Below, piece after piece: positions 23,896-32,010 of a stretch of DNA of 46,475 nt. Under the pieces are notes generated by a model. The model saw only the letters and a list, made by a program, of their open reading frames with translations, was not told the DNA's origin and ran no database searches. Both the position numbers and the translations under genes were made by a program. Each line of letters begins with the position of its first letter. Positions within the stretch are counted from its first letter, which is position 1. Source of the stretch: a bacterium (GTDB lineage: Bacteria > Actinomycetota > Acidimicrobiia > Acidimicrobiales > Ilumatobacteraceae). The stretch is from the NCBI GenBank assembly GCA_013205145.1, contig JABMMV010000219.1, positions 1-46,475 on the forward strand, given 5' to 3'.

Positions 23896-24090
23896 CTATT
23901 GACCGGCCTTAACGACCTTGCCCGACTTGATGCAGCCGGTGCAAACGTTGATGCGACGGGTGGTGCCTGAAATAACGGCACGGATGCGCTGAATATTCGG
24001 GTTCCAACGACGCTTGGTACGCACGTGGGAGTGCGACACTGACATGCCCCACGATGGACCTTTTCCGCAAACTTCACACCTTGACGACAT
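23896..24090 (-). CDS. rpmB: 50S ribosomal protein L28, zinc-binding form
   Basis: A 64-residue bL28 protein with GKGPSWGMSVSHSH, RTKRRWNPNIQ and TTRRINVCTGCIKSGKV. Two CxxC pairs (Cys5/Cys8 and the pair near 55/58) mark the C+ zinc-binding form. It is part of the large ribosomal subunit near the E site. The start at ATG 24090 (MSSRCEVCG) is eight bases after a TAGAGT box with no Shine-Dalgarno. The track adds seven non-conserved residues. It is divergent from the DAK2-domain gene, the usual actinobacterial arrangement. Confidence 0.95.
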   Translation of the reverse strand: MSSRCEVCGKGPSWGMSVSHSHVRTKRRWNPNIQRIRAVISGTTRRINVCTGCIKSGKVVKAGQ

Positions 24091-24098
24091 AGGGCATG

Positions 24099-24128
24099 AC
24101 TCTAACAGCAAGATTTCCTAGACCCCAA
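24099..24128 (-). promoter_or_regulatory. rpmB promoter (leaderless)
   Basis: On the minus strand TTGGGG (24128-24123) and TAGAGT (24104-24099) are 18 bases apart; the ATG follows eight bases after the -10. The -35 lies inside the loop of the 24113-24137 inverted repeat. Confidence 0.5.
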
Positions 24129-24137
24129 CTAGGAAAT
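24113..24137. repeat. Perfect 9-bp inverted repeat between rpmB and the DAK2 gene
   Basis: ATTTCCTAG, seven bases ACCCCAA, CTAGGAAAT. It covers the presumed -35 region of rpmB and is about 20 bases upstream of the divergent DAK2-domain start, a good place for an operator serving one or both genes. Confidence 0.55.
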
Positions 24138-24156
24138 TGCGCTAAATAGGCACACC

Positions 24157-25854
24157 GTGCCCGAAATCATTACTGTTAGCCACGTGCCCACACTCGATCG
24201 GCTGTCAGCCGACCATCTCCGCCAGACCGTCGTGACCTTCCGCGACACCATGAAGGCACATGCCGCGGGCATCAACCGACTCAATGTGTACCCCGTTCCC
24301 GATGGTGATACCGGTACCAATATGTCACGCACGCTCGACGCGGTGGTGGCCGAACTCGATGGGGCGCCTGACACCTTCGCAGATACTTGCCAGGCAATTA
24401 GCCATGGCTCGCTCATGGGAGCACGTGGAAATAGTGGCGTCATTTTGTCGCAAATTTTGCGCGGCATCGCCGGCACCTTCTCCACGGTGACAGAAGTGAG
24501 TGGCGCAAAACTTGCTGAGGCGTTGAAAGCTGCCTCAGTTGCCGCCTATGACGCAGTGTTGAAACCCATTGAAGGAACCATTCTTACTGTGGTGCGTGAG
24601 TCTGCCGATGCCGCAGTAATTGCAGCCGACGGTGGGGGTTCGTTACGCGCCGTGTTGTACAGCGCTCGCGTCGCTGGTCGTGCTGCGTTAGCAAACACGC
24701 CAGAACAGTTGCCCGTCCTCAAGCAGGCCGGAGTTGTCGACGCTGGTGGCGCTGGTTTCTTGTTGCTACTCGACTCTGCGATGCATGTCATCGACGGAGA
24801 AGCACTGCCAGAGCCGAGCGAAGAAGCCGGCCCCGATTTAGATGCCATCACCCACGAAGTAAAAAGTGGCGAAGTAGATGTGAGTGAATTGCGCTACGAG
24901 GTGATGTTCCTGCTTGACCTCGACGATGCATTTGCGAAAGATTTCAAAAATGCATGGGGTGAAATTGGCGACTCTATTGTGGTGGTGGGTGGCGACGGTT
25001 TGTACAACTGCCACGTGCACACCAATGACATTGGCGCAGCTATTGAGGCGCCTCTGGCACTAGGCGGACGGCCACGCGCTATTCGTGTCACAGATCTCTT
25101 TGAAGAAGTTGCAGAAGAGCATGCAAAGCGCGATGAGCATGTGCGGGGTACTGGTGTTCATGCAATTGCACGTTCCTCTTCCTCTTTGCCGCCAGTTACA
25201 TGTGCGGTAGTGGCAGTTGCCAGTGGAGAAGGAATCGCCGAGCTCTTTGGGCAACTTGGTGTTCATGGCGTGATTTCGGGTGGTCAAACACTCAACCCAT
25301 CAACAGCAGAGTTGCTTGACGCTGTTGAACATATGAATGCACAACAAGTAATTCTCCTGCCAAATAATAAAAATATCATTCCTGTGGCAATTCAAGTTGC
25401 TGAACTCACCACAAAAGACATTCGCGTTGTTCCCACGTGCTCAATGCCCGAAGCCCTTGCTTGCCTTGTTGTGTACGATCCAGAATCTTCCGCCGAGCAC
25501 AACGCCCGAGAAATGACTGCAGCAGCCAACAGCGTGGCCACAGGTGAAATTACACAAGCAGTGCGCGATACCGATAGCGATGCTGGCGCCATTACTGCTG
25601 GTGACTGGATTGGTATTGTGCGCGGAGACGGCATTGTTTCTATTGGCGGCACATGGCGTGTAGCAGCTACGCAACTTTTAGAAAGCCTCATTACCCCCGA
25701 TCGGGAAATTGTCACCATTTTGGAGGGTGCCGAGGCAACGCCAGCAATGACCGAAGAGTTGCGCGTGTGGCTCGGTGAAAACTTTGGGAATGTTGAAGTA
25801 GAAGTGCATCGTGGTGGGCAACCTCTGTACCCCTACTTGTTTGGTGTTGAATAA
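24157..25854 (+). CDS. DAK2/DegV-type kinase, fatty acid kinase FakA-like
   Basis: A 565-residue protein. The N-terminal DhaL (DAK2) ATP-binding domain (about 20-205) contains NVYPVPDGDTGTNMS, with the Asp residues that hold magnesium and ATP, and GSLMGARGNSGVILSQ. A central YloV-type region follows, and a C-terminal domain (about 345-565) includes GGQTLNPSTAELL and LLPNNKNI. In Firmicutes such proteins (FakA) phosphorylate fatty acids bound to FakB to feed PlsX/PlsY; plsX and acpP lie 6 kb downstream, but no fakB (DegV) is in the window. GTG start; TAAATA lies eight bases upstream. recG starts five bases after the stop. Confidence 0.88.
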   Translation: MPEIITVSHVPTLDRLSADHLRQTVVTFRDTMKAHAAGINRLNVYPVPDGDTGTNMSRTLDAVVAELDGAPDTFADTCQAISHGSLMGARGNSGVILSQILRGIAGTFSTVTEVSGAKLAEALKAASVAAYDAVLKPIEGTILTVVRESADAAVIAADGGGSLRAVLYSARVAGRAALANTPEQLPVLKQAGVVDAGGAGFLLLLDSAMHVIDGEALPEPSEEAGPDLDAITHEVKSGEVDVSELRYEVMFLLDLDDAFAKDFKNAWGEIGDSIVVVGGDGLYNCHVHTNDIGAAIEAPLALGGRPRAIRVTDLFEEVAEEHAKRDEHVRGTGVHAIARSSSSLPPVTCAVVAVASGEGIAELFGQLGVHGVISGGQTLNPSTAELLDAVEHMNAQQVILLPNNKNIIPVAIQVAELTTKDIRVVPTCSMPEALACLVVYDPESSAEHNAREMTAAANSVATGEITQAVRDTDSDAGAITAGDWIGIVRGDGIVSIGGTWRVAATQLLESLITPDREIVTILEGAEATPAMTEELRVWLGENFGNVEVEVHRGGQPLYPYLFGVE

Positions 25855-25859
25855 ATATT

Positions 25860-28046
25860 GTGGCAACAAGTGCTGATGCTCAAGTAGCTACTGGACCCAT
25901 CACTTTTCGAGATCTGCACCTACGCAAAGTTGAAGAACTGCGTGGTGTCGGGGAAAAGCGCACCGCAGACCTGCACAAGCGCGGCATTGATAGCATTCTC
26001 GACTTGCTCATGGCGTATCCGCGGCGTTGGGTAGACCGCACTCACGAATGCCGCTTGAAAGATCTGCAACCAGGGGTAGAGGCAATGGTGCTTGTAGAAG
26101 TGCGCAGCGTGAATAAGCGCATGACAAAGAATCGTCGTTCGCTCGTCACAGCTGTAGTTGGCGATGGGTCGAGCAGGTTAACCCTCACGTTTTTCAACCA
26201 GCCGTATCGTGAAAAGCAGCTGCGCGAAGGGCTCACCATTTCTGTATTTGGCAAGGCCGACGAGTATCGGGGCTCGTTGCAAATGACAAACCCAGTGGTC
26301 GACCTCATCGGTGATCGAACGGGTCGTATTGTTCCTATTTACCCACAAAGCGAAGAGCACGGAATCAAAACTTGGGAGTTTGCGGGCTGGGTGGAAAATG
26401 CGCTTTCTCGATGTGCGACACGGGGCATTCTCGACCCATTGCCAGAAAGTGTTATTGCTCAGTTGGGTTTAATGCCGCGTCATGAAGCACTGCAAAACAT
26501 TCATATGCCCGACACCATGGATGCCAAAGAGGCGGCACGCCGTCGCTTGGCATTTGATGAATTGTTGCGAGTGCAGTTGGTGCTGGTGGGGCGTAAACAC
26601 CAACTTGAGCGTGAAGCACTAGGTATTAGTCACTCTGCCTCGGGGAAGATGGTGCAGCAATTCATTAGTGCATTGCCCTTTCCTCTGACGGCGGCACAAC
26701 AACGCGCAATAACAGAGATATCGCAAGATCTTGTTGCCGGGCACCCCATGCACCGTTTGTTACAAGGTGACGTGGGCAGCGGAAAAACCGTTGTGGCTGT
26801 AGCTGCTTTGTTGCAAGCAGTTGAAGGAGGCTTTCAAGGGGCGCTGATGGCCCCAACTGAAGTGCTTACCGAGCAACATGCAAGTGGCGTGCGTAAATTG
26901 CTGGAAGATCTAGTGGTGACCGATGGAGAAAATCTTTTCGGTAGCCGGCCATTGCGCGTTGAAATGCTGACGAACCGCATTACCGGTGAACAGCGTCGCG
27001 ATGTTTTGCAGGGTCTTGAAGAAGGAACAGTCGACATTGTTATAGGAACTCATGCGCTCATCCAAGATGCGGTGAAATTCAACAAGCTCGGGGTAGTGGT
27101 CATTGATGAGCAGCATCGCTTTGGTGTTGAACAGCGCGCAGCCTTAAGAGATAAATCAATGCTGAATCCGCAGGGGCTTCCTATAGTGCCCGACGTGCTG
27201 GTGATGACCGCAACGCCCATTCCGCGCACTGCCGCAATGACGGTCTATGGCGACTTAGATGTGAGCGTGCTCGACGAGCTACCGCCGGGGCGCACACCTA
27301 TTGAGACCATGTGGGCAAGTGGCGAGCACAGCGAAGAAAACTTGTGGGGCGAAGTGCGCGCAGCTGTACAGCTTGGCCAGCAGGCTTTTGTGGTGTGTCC
27401 CCTCATTGATGAGAGTGAAAAAATTGAAGCCGCCGCTGCGGAAGATACCTTTCAAAAATTAGGTCTTGGAGAGTTAAAGGGCCTACGGCTTGGTCTGTTG
27501 CATGGGCGAATGTCGTCGCAAGAAAAAGAAACCTCAATGGAAACTTTCCGCCGTGGAGAAACCGATGTGCTGGTGGCAACGACAGTTATCGAAGTAGGCG
27601 TTGATGTTCCTAACGCCACCATGATGGTTGTGCTCGACGCCGATCGCTTTGGCATTGCACAGTTACATCAGTTGCGAGGTCGCGTTGGTCGCGGAAAAAT
27701 TGCATCGCGGTGTTGGCTGGTGACGCAACCACCAGAGTCGGGCGAATTAGTATATGAGCCTGGCCCGCGAGTTGAGGCCTTGGTGCAAACAACCGACGGC
27801 TTTTTACTTGCAGAAATAGACCTAGAACTGCGTGGTGAGGGCACCCTCATGGATTCACGCCAGCGCGGAACAAGCGATTTGCGTCTTGCCTCGTTGCGCA
27901 GCGACAGAGAACTTATTGAGCAGGCTCGCGCAACAGCAATTGCCGTTATTACAGAAGACCCCACGTTGGAAAATCACAGTGCGTTAGCAGACGAGTTGCG
28001 TATTTTGCTCACTGCCTCGGAAGAAGAGTTCCTCGCCCGCAGTTAA
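25860..28046 (+). CDS. recG: ATP-dependent DNA helicase RecG
   Basis: A 728-residue SF2 helicase of normal length. The N-terminal wedge/OB domain (about 60-140) contains MVLVEVRSVNKRM and LTLTFFNQPY. The helicase core has motif I LLQGDVGSGKTVV, motif Ia MAPTEVLTEQH, motif II VVIDEQHRFGVEQR, motif III MTATPIPRTAAM, motif V TTVIEVGVDVPN and motif VI HQLRGRVGRG. It remodels stalled replication forks and Holliday junctions. GTG start, five bases after the DAK2-gene stop. The stop codon shares bases with the stop of the convergent Zn-ribbon gene (TTAA). Confidence 0.97.
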   Translation: MATSADAQVATGPITFRDLHLRKVEELRGVGEKRTADLHKRGIDSILDLLMAYPRRWVDRTHECRLKDLQPGVEAMVLVEVRSVNKRMTKNRRSLVTAVVGDGSSRLTLTFFNQPYREKQLREGLTISVFGKADEYRGSLQMTNPVVDLIGDRTGRIVPIYPQSEEHGIKTWEFAGWVENALSRCATRGILDPLPESVIAQLGLMPRHEALQNIHMPDTMDAKEAARRRLAFDELLRVQLVLVGRKHQLEREALGISHSASGKMVQQFISALPFPLTAAQQRAITEISQDLVAGHPMHRLLQGDVGSGKTVVAVAALLQAVEGGFQGALMAPTEVLTEQHASGVRKLLEDLVVTDGENLFGSRPLRVEMLTNRITGEQRRDVLQGLEEGTVDIVIGTHALIQDAVKFNKLGVVVIDEQHRFGVEQRAALRDKSMLNPQGLPIVPDVLVMTATPIPRTAAMTVYGDLDVSVLDELPPGRTPIETMWASGEHSEENLWGEVRAAVQLGQQAFVVCPLIDESEKIEAAAAEDTFQKLGLGELKGLRLGLLHGRMSSQEKETSMETFRRGETDVLVATTVIEVGVDVPNATMMVVLDADRFGIAQLHQLRGRVGRGKIASRCWLVTQPPESGELVYEPGPRVEALVQTTDGFLLAEIDLELRGEGTLMDSRQRGTSDLRLASLRSDRELIEQARATAIAVITEDPTLENHSALADELRILLTASEEEFLARS

Positions 28047-28246
28047 ACGTCGGGTTGGTCGGCCCGGTTTTCTTCAATGCCTAAGTCTTCGGCAGTGAGA
28101 ACAAGATCCCACCTGTCGCGACAATCACGACATCTATAAGCAACCACATCACCCACGAGCCATTCGTCATCTTCGCGAGGTGGAGTAATGAGGTGGGCTG
28201 GACCTCCACAGTCAACGCAGATAATGGAAGGCGAAGGTGAGGTCAT
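28043..28246 (-). CDS. Small zinc-ribbon protein, unknown function
   Basis: A 67-residue protein with two knuckles, CVDCGG (about residues 10-15) and CRDCRD (about 38-43), spaced as in zinc ribbons, followed by an acidic tail. The family is unknown to me. The start is ATG 28246; the track ORF is 74 codons longer but its extension is antisense to rsmD. Its stop overlaps recG and its start is 18 bases from the divergent rsmD start, so a small gene fills the space between two housekeeping genes. The promoter is unclear; TAAGAC seven bases before the ATG is a weak candidate. Confidence 0.7.
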   Translation of the reverse strand: MTSPSPSIICVDCGGPAHLITPPREDDEWLVGDVVAYRCRDCRDRWDLVLTAEDLGIEENRADQPDV

Positions 28247-28251
28247 GCCCG

Positions 28252-28257
28252 TAGTCT
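28252..28257 (+). promoter_or_regulatory. Candidate -10 box of rsmD (TAGTCT)
   Basis: TAGTCT lies seven bases before ATG 28265 in an 18-base divergent gap; there is no room for a leader or Shine-Dalgarno. Confidence 0.5.
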
Positions 28258-28264
28258 TACTGGT

Positions 28265-28834
28265 ATGCGAGTTGTTGCAGGTGATCTTCGAGGGCGCCGT
28301 ATTGAAGGCCCAGAAGATGAAGCCACCCGGCCCACCACCGACAAAGTGCGCGAAGCGGTCTTCAATGCATTGAACAGTTTGAACGCAGTGCGCGAAGAGC
28401 GAGTGATCGACCTTTTTGCAGGCTCTGGTGCTCTTGGCATTGAAGCGCTGTCGCGTGGGGCTGATCATTGCGTGTTCGTAGAAAACAATCGCTCTGCACT
28501 TGGTGTGTTGCGCGGCAACCTAGCGGCACTTGGCTTAGAGGGAAGATCGACGGTTGTGGTGCTCGACATAGCGGCCAAGAGCTCACGACAGCGCCTGGGT
28601 GAATTGCTCACCTCAACGCATTTGGTGCTCGCCGACCCACCGTATAGATATGAACATTGGGACGCGCTTTTTGACGCTGTGCTCAGTGCGGCCCCGAGCG
28701 ATGTGGTGGTGGTGGCAGAGACGGAAAGTCGGTGTGCAATTCATGAAACTGCGCCAAATGGCTGGGAAATGAGCCGAACTCGTGCCTACGGACGTACATC
28801 CGTCGGTTTTTTCATGCGTAGTGAACTACCGTAG
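28265..28834 (+). CDS. rsmD: 16S rRNA (guanine(966)-N(2))-methyltransferase RsmD
   Basis: A 189-residue Rossmann-fold methyltransferase. It begins MRVVAGDLRGRRI as is typical, has RPTTDKVREAVFNAL, the SAM-binding loop VIDLFAGSGALGIEALSRGA and the catalytic LVLADPPY. It methylates G966 (E. coli numbering) in the small-subunit P-site region. Length is normal. ATG start seven bases after a TAGTCT box. It is immediately followed by coaD (eight bases), the usual pairing in many bacteria. Confidence 0.95.
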   Translation: MRVVAGDLRGRRIEGPEDEATRPTTDKVREAVFNALNSLNAVREERVIDLFAGSGALGIEALSRGADHCVFVENNRSALGVLRGNLAALGLEGRSTVVVLDIAAKSSRQRLGELLTSTHLVLADPPYRYEHWDALFDAVLSAAPSDVVVVAETESRCAIHETAPNGWEMSRTRAYGRTSVGFFMRSELP

Positions 28835-28842
28835 GAGGCGTT

Positions 28843-29325
28843 ATGGCAACTGTTCTGTACCCCGGGAGTTTTGACCCCATCCATTTAGGGCATCTCGACA
28901 TCATTGAACAGGCGTCTCGTCTTTTTGGAAAAGTGGTTGTGGCTATTTTGCACAACCCAGAAAAGCAAGGGGGCGTATTCAGTGTCGATGAACGTATTGC
29001 TCTCATTCAGACTGCATTGGAAACGGCAAAAGTAAAAAACGTCGAGATCCATGCGTTCCCTGGTTTGGCTGTCGATGCAGCGCGTGTGGTGCAAGCAGAT
29101 TTCATGGTGAAAGGCTTGCGTAACTCTGGAGATTTTGAAATTGAACAGCAAATGGCACACACCAACTTTGCTGTTGCAGGAATTCCAACGGTGTACCTGC
29201 CGTGCAGCCCCGCCTTTACGTCGGTGAGCAGCAGGTTCATTAGGGAAATTGCTCAGTACCGTGGCGATCCATCATCTATGGTGCCGGCCAACGTTGCACA
29301 TGCATTAAAGGAGTTGTTTTCATGA
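28843..29325 (+). CDS. coaD: Pantetheine-phosphate adenylyltransferase
   Basis: A 160-residue nucleotidyltransferase. The HxGH motif is in YPGSFDPIHLGHLD, the second nucleotide-binding motif is near the C-terminus (SVSSRFIREIA), and MVKGLRNSGDFEIE is typical of PPAT. It adds AMP to 4'-phosphopantetheine to make dephospho-CoA, the penultimate CoA step. A strong Shine-Dalgarno GGAGG precedes the ATG, unlike rsmD. Overlap with the next gene is ATGA. Confidence 0.97.
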   Translation: MATVLYPGSFDPIHLGHLDIIEQASRLFGKVVVAILHNPEKQGGVFSVDERIALIQTALETAKVKNVEIHAFPGLAVDAARVVQADFMVKGLRNSGDFEIEQQMAHTNFAVAGIPTVYLPCSPAFTSVSSRFIREIAQYRGDPSSMVPANVAHALKELFS

Positions 29326-29882
29326 GTTACGACGAGAGTTACGAAAATGCGCGTCCTGCCGCACCACAAATGGGTGACGCCGAACTGCTACTCAACGATG
29401 TCATCGACATCATCGTTAATGCGCCAAACATGCCGCTGTCGAGTACGCCACGTATTGACCGCGATCAAATTATTGGATACCTGCAAGAAGCGCAAGCATT
29501 ATTGCCAGAAGAGCTGCGCCAAGCGCGGTGGATGCTGAAAGAACGCCAAGAGTTCTTGAATAAAACCAAACGCGAAGGCGATGAAATTCTCGATGCCGCG
29601 CGTGTGCAAGCAGAGCGCATGGTGCAGCGCACCGAAGTGGTTCGTGCAGCCGAGTCACGGGCACGCAGCATTTTGGAAGCTGCAGAAACAGATGCGCGTC
29701 GTATACGTATGGAAACAGAAGACTTCCTCGACCAACGCTTGGGGAGTTTCGAAATTTTGCTCGACCGACTCATGAAAACAGTTGCCAGTGGTCGTCAGCG
29801 TTTGTCAATTGGTCAAGAAGAAGAACAAGTCAAAGAACCAACCGGCGAGATGCAGGTGTTCTTCGACCAAGACCGTTTCTAG
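29322..29882 (+). CDS. SepIVA-like coiled-coil (DivIVA-related) protein
   Basis: A 186-residue protein with an N-terminal DivIVA-type segment (about residues 18-75, LLNDVIDIIVNAP and IIGYLQEAQALLPEE), a long charged coiled coil with heptads (about 80-165) and a short polar tail. It matches in length and position the mycobacterial Rv2927c protein SepIVA, which lies before yceD-rnc-mutM-smc and acts in polar growth and division. Function here is by synteny and coiled-coil character. The start overlaps the coaD stop (ATGA). No membrane segment. Confidence 0.75.
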   Translation: MSYDESYENARPAAPQMGDAELLLNDVIDIIVNAPNMPLSSTPRIDRDQIIGYLQEAQALLPEELRQARWMLKERQEFLNKTKREGDEILDAARVQAERMVQRTEVVRAAESRARSILEAAETDARRIRMETEDFLDQRLGSFEILLDRLMKTVASGRQRLSIGQEEEQVKEPTGEMQVFFDQDRF

Positions 29883-29889
29883 AGGGCCC

Positions 29890-30435
29890 ATGTCGTCAAA
29901 CGCACGCCACCCTTCTCCTCTCACCGGGTTGTTAGTGAATGCGGCAGAACTTCTGCGGCGTCCCGGCAACTGGAAAGATGTCGAAATCGACGTCGAGTCG
30001 AAACATTTTGAATTCGAGGACCCGCGACTCTTGCCACAACTCATTGGCATTCACCTCCATTTAGAGTGCAGCAACAATGGAATAGTGCTCTCGGGCAATG
30101 TGAGCGCGCAGTGGCACGACCAATGTTGTAGGTGCTTAAAAGATATTTCAGGTGTTGCAGTGGGCGAGGTCGGCGAGATCTACCAACGCGAAATCACCGA
30201 CCCCGATGCGTACCGATTGGAAAGCGATCAGCTCAATTTGGCCCCCATGGTGCGTGAGTATGTGCTCTTGGCAGTGCCCGACACCCCTGTGTGCCGGCCC
30301 GACTGCCCAGGCTTGTGCCCAGTGTGCGGCATCGACAGGTCGACTCCAGATGGGGCAAATTGTGGCTGTTCTCAGACCCCAGTCGACCCACGGTGGGACG
30401 CTTTGCGAGATCTTGGCAGCCAGTTTCCTCAGTAA
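29890..30435 (+). CDS. yceD: YceD / DUF177 family protein
   Basis: A 181-residue DUF177 protein with the conserved CCRCLKDISG in the middle and the cysteine cluster CRPDCPGLCPVCG near the C-terminus, a likely metal site. In bacteria and plants this family lies next to rpmF and is linked to 23S rRNA accumulation and L32 incorporation. Here rpmF follows after about 100 bases. ATG 29890 is chosen because conserved sequence starts there and it lies seven bases after the upstream stop; the track ORF extends 36 codons into the upstream gene in another frame. Confidence 0.88.
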   Translation: MSSNARHPSPLTGLLVNAAELLRRPGNWKDVEIDVESKHFEFEDPRLLPQLIGIHLHLECSNNGIVLSGNVSAQWHDQCCRCLKDISGVAVGEVGEIYQREITDPDAYRLESDQLNLAPMVREYVLLAVPDTPVCRPDCPGLCPVCGIDRSTPDGANCGCSQTPVDPRWDALRDLGSQFPQ

Positions 30436-30536
30436 TTCTCGCCGTTCGGGGTTGCCGATGAGGGGGAGTGCGCCGATATCATCAAACGGCTAGTTGAGCG
30501 CACATCCAGGTGGCGCCAAGTTCGACGGAGAAAATT

Positions 30537-30716
30537 GTGGCTGTTCCTAAAAAGAAAACTTCCAAAATGAAGAGCCGTAGCCGTCGTTCGGCGAATATGA
30601 AGATGACGGTGCCTTCACGCAGTGTGTGCCCACGTTGTGGTGTGGCAAAAAAGCCACACATCGTGTGTGGTGGTTGCGGCTGGTACAAAGGTCGCACCGC
30701 GGTAGAAGTCGCTTAG
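30537..30716 (+). CDS. rpmF: 50S ribosomal protein L32, zinc-binding form
   Basis: A 59-residue bL32 starting VAVPKKKTSKMKSRSRR, with two CxxC knuckles (CPRCG and CGGCGW) binding zinc, ending GRTAVEVA. It belongs to the large ribosomal subunit. GTG 30537 with CGGAG about seven bases upstream is the start; the track ORF is nine codons longer. It has a 100-base leader after yceD in which I find only a weak GTGCGC/GCGCAC repeat (about 30468-30503). The plsX start is four bases after its stop. Confidence 0.95.
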   Translation: MAVPKKKTSKMKSRSRRSANMKMTVPSRSVCPRCGVAKKPHIVCGGCGWYKGRTAVEVA

Positions 30717-30720
30717 TCCC

Positions 30721-31716
30721 GTGTTGCCAGTCGCGGTTGACGCGATGGGTGGCGACCGCGCCCCCGAGGAAATTATTCAGGGTGTTATTGAAGCTATTGC
30801 GTTAGGCATTCCTTGTGTTCTTGTTGGCCCCGACAATCTTGGTTCGCTCACGTCGCTAGACATTTCTGGCATCCCTCACATCGTTGCTAATGAAGTTATA
30901 GCAATGGATGAAGACGCTGCGGGTGGCGTGCGACGCAAAAAAGATTCCACATTGGTGCGCAGCGCTGAAGCAGTACGCGACGAAGCCGCAAGCGCCATGA
31001 TCTCTGCCGGAAACACCGGAGCAACCATGGCTTCGGCTCTGTTACGCATGGGTCGCATCAAAGGCGTTAATCGTCCGGCAATTGCTACTCCAATTCCCGT
31101 TCCTGGTGGTCGTCCAACTGTTCTCCTCGACGCTGGCGCCAATGCCGATGTGCAGGCCGAGTGGCTCACACAGTTTGCGCTCATGGGCAGCATCTATTCG
31201 AAAAATCGCTACGGCATAGAAACTCCTCGCGTTGGTCTGTTGTCTATTGGCGAAGAGCCAGGCAAGGGCGACTCGTTACGTAAGGAAGCTTTTGAACTCT
31301 TGTCAGCGGCATCGGGTTTTCACTTCATTGGAAATGTGGAAGGTCGCGACATCATGTCTGACGATGTCGACGTGGTGGTGACCGACGGCTTTACAGGCAA
31401 CGTGGTGTTAAAAACCCTTGAAGGAAGTTTGAAGACAGTTATCAAGGCGCTGTTTGGTGCATTTGGTTCCACCCCTGAATACCAAGAACACGCCAATGCT
31501 CTTTTGCCAGCGCTTCTTCCGTTATATGAATCTCTTGACCCCGATTCCACGGGTGGGGCCATTTTGCTGGGCGTCGATGGCGTTTGCATCATTTCTCATG
31601 GGTCCTCTGGTGCACGAGCCATGTTGAATGGCATCAAAGTGGCCAAAGAAATGGTCGACTGCAACATAGTCAACGAGATTCGTCAGGCCATTGGTCTACA
31701 GTCAACAGATCAGTAA
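30721..31716 (+). CDS. plsX: Phosphate acyltransferase PlsX
   Basis: A 331-residue protein with the family start PVAVDAMGGDRAPEEII, the DAGANADVQAEWL segment, and GLLSIGEEPGKG, VTDGFTGNVVLK, typical of PlsX. It makes acyl-phosphate from acyl-ACP for phospholipid synthesis, acting peripherally at the membrane. A DAK2-type kinase upstream could supply acyl-phosphate by the other route. GTG start just four bases after rpmF; acpP follows after 13 bases, the usual fatty-acid cluster. Confidence 0.95.
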   Translation: MLPVAVDAMGGDRAPEEIIQGVIEAIALGIPCVLVGPDNLGSLTSLDISGIPHIVANEVIAMDEDAAGGVRRKKDSTLVRSAEAVRDEAASAMISAGNTGATMASALLRMGRIKGVNRPAIATPIPVPGGRPTVLLDAGANADVQAEWLTQFALMGSIYSKNRYGIETPRVGLLSIGEEPGKGDSLRKEAFELLSAASGFHFIGNVEGRDIMSDDVDVVVTDGFTGNVVLKTLEGSLKTVIKALFGAFGSTPEYQEHANALLPALLPLYESLDPDSTGGAILLGVDGVCIISHGSSGARAMLNGIKVAKEMVDCNIVNEIRQAIGLQSTDQ

Positions 31717-31729
31717 AAGGAGTCATTCC

Positions 31730-32005
31730 ATGTCATCAATCGATCGTGCCGGAGTATTCACCATCATCCGCGACCAACTCTCAGAGATTCTTGAAATTGA
31801 ATCGAGTGCAATTTCGGAAGGTCAGTCATTTTCCGACGATCTCGATGCCGACTCGTTGGCTCTCATTGAACTCGTAGAGGCATTAGAAGAAGAACTCTCC
31901 ACCATTGTCCCGAACTTCCGCATAGACGACGAAGATCTTCAAGACCTCAAAACTGTGCGCGATGCCGTTGACTATGTGTTCGGGCGCATCTCGAAGGGCG
32001 CTTAG
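31730..32005 (+). CDS. acpP: Acyl carrier protein
   Basis: A 91-residue ACP. The phosphopantetheine attachment serine is Ser42 in DLDADSLALIEL, and the acidic helix II LVEALEEEL follows. It carries acyl chains in fatty acid and phospholipid synthesis. It is a little longer than E. coli ACP because of an N-terminal extension and ends FGRISKGA. A clear AAAAGGAG lies seven bases before the ATG. rnc begins five bases downstream. Confidence 0.95.
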   Translation: MSSIDRAGVFTIIRDQLSEILEIESSAISEGQSFSDDLDADSLALIELVEALEEELSTIVPNFRIDDEDLQDLKTVRDAVDYVFGRISKGA

Positions 32006-32010
32006 CTTCC

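Noticed and set aside
23892-24077. N-terminal extension of the 135-residue ORF containing the cold-shock-like protein
   Set aside because: It reads rpmB in another frame, and rpmB is unmistakable.
30436-30536. Possible leader RNA before rpmF
   Set aside because: Only a six-base GTGCGC/GCGCAC repeat with a long loop is present; too weak to call.
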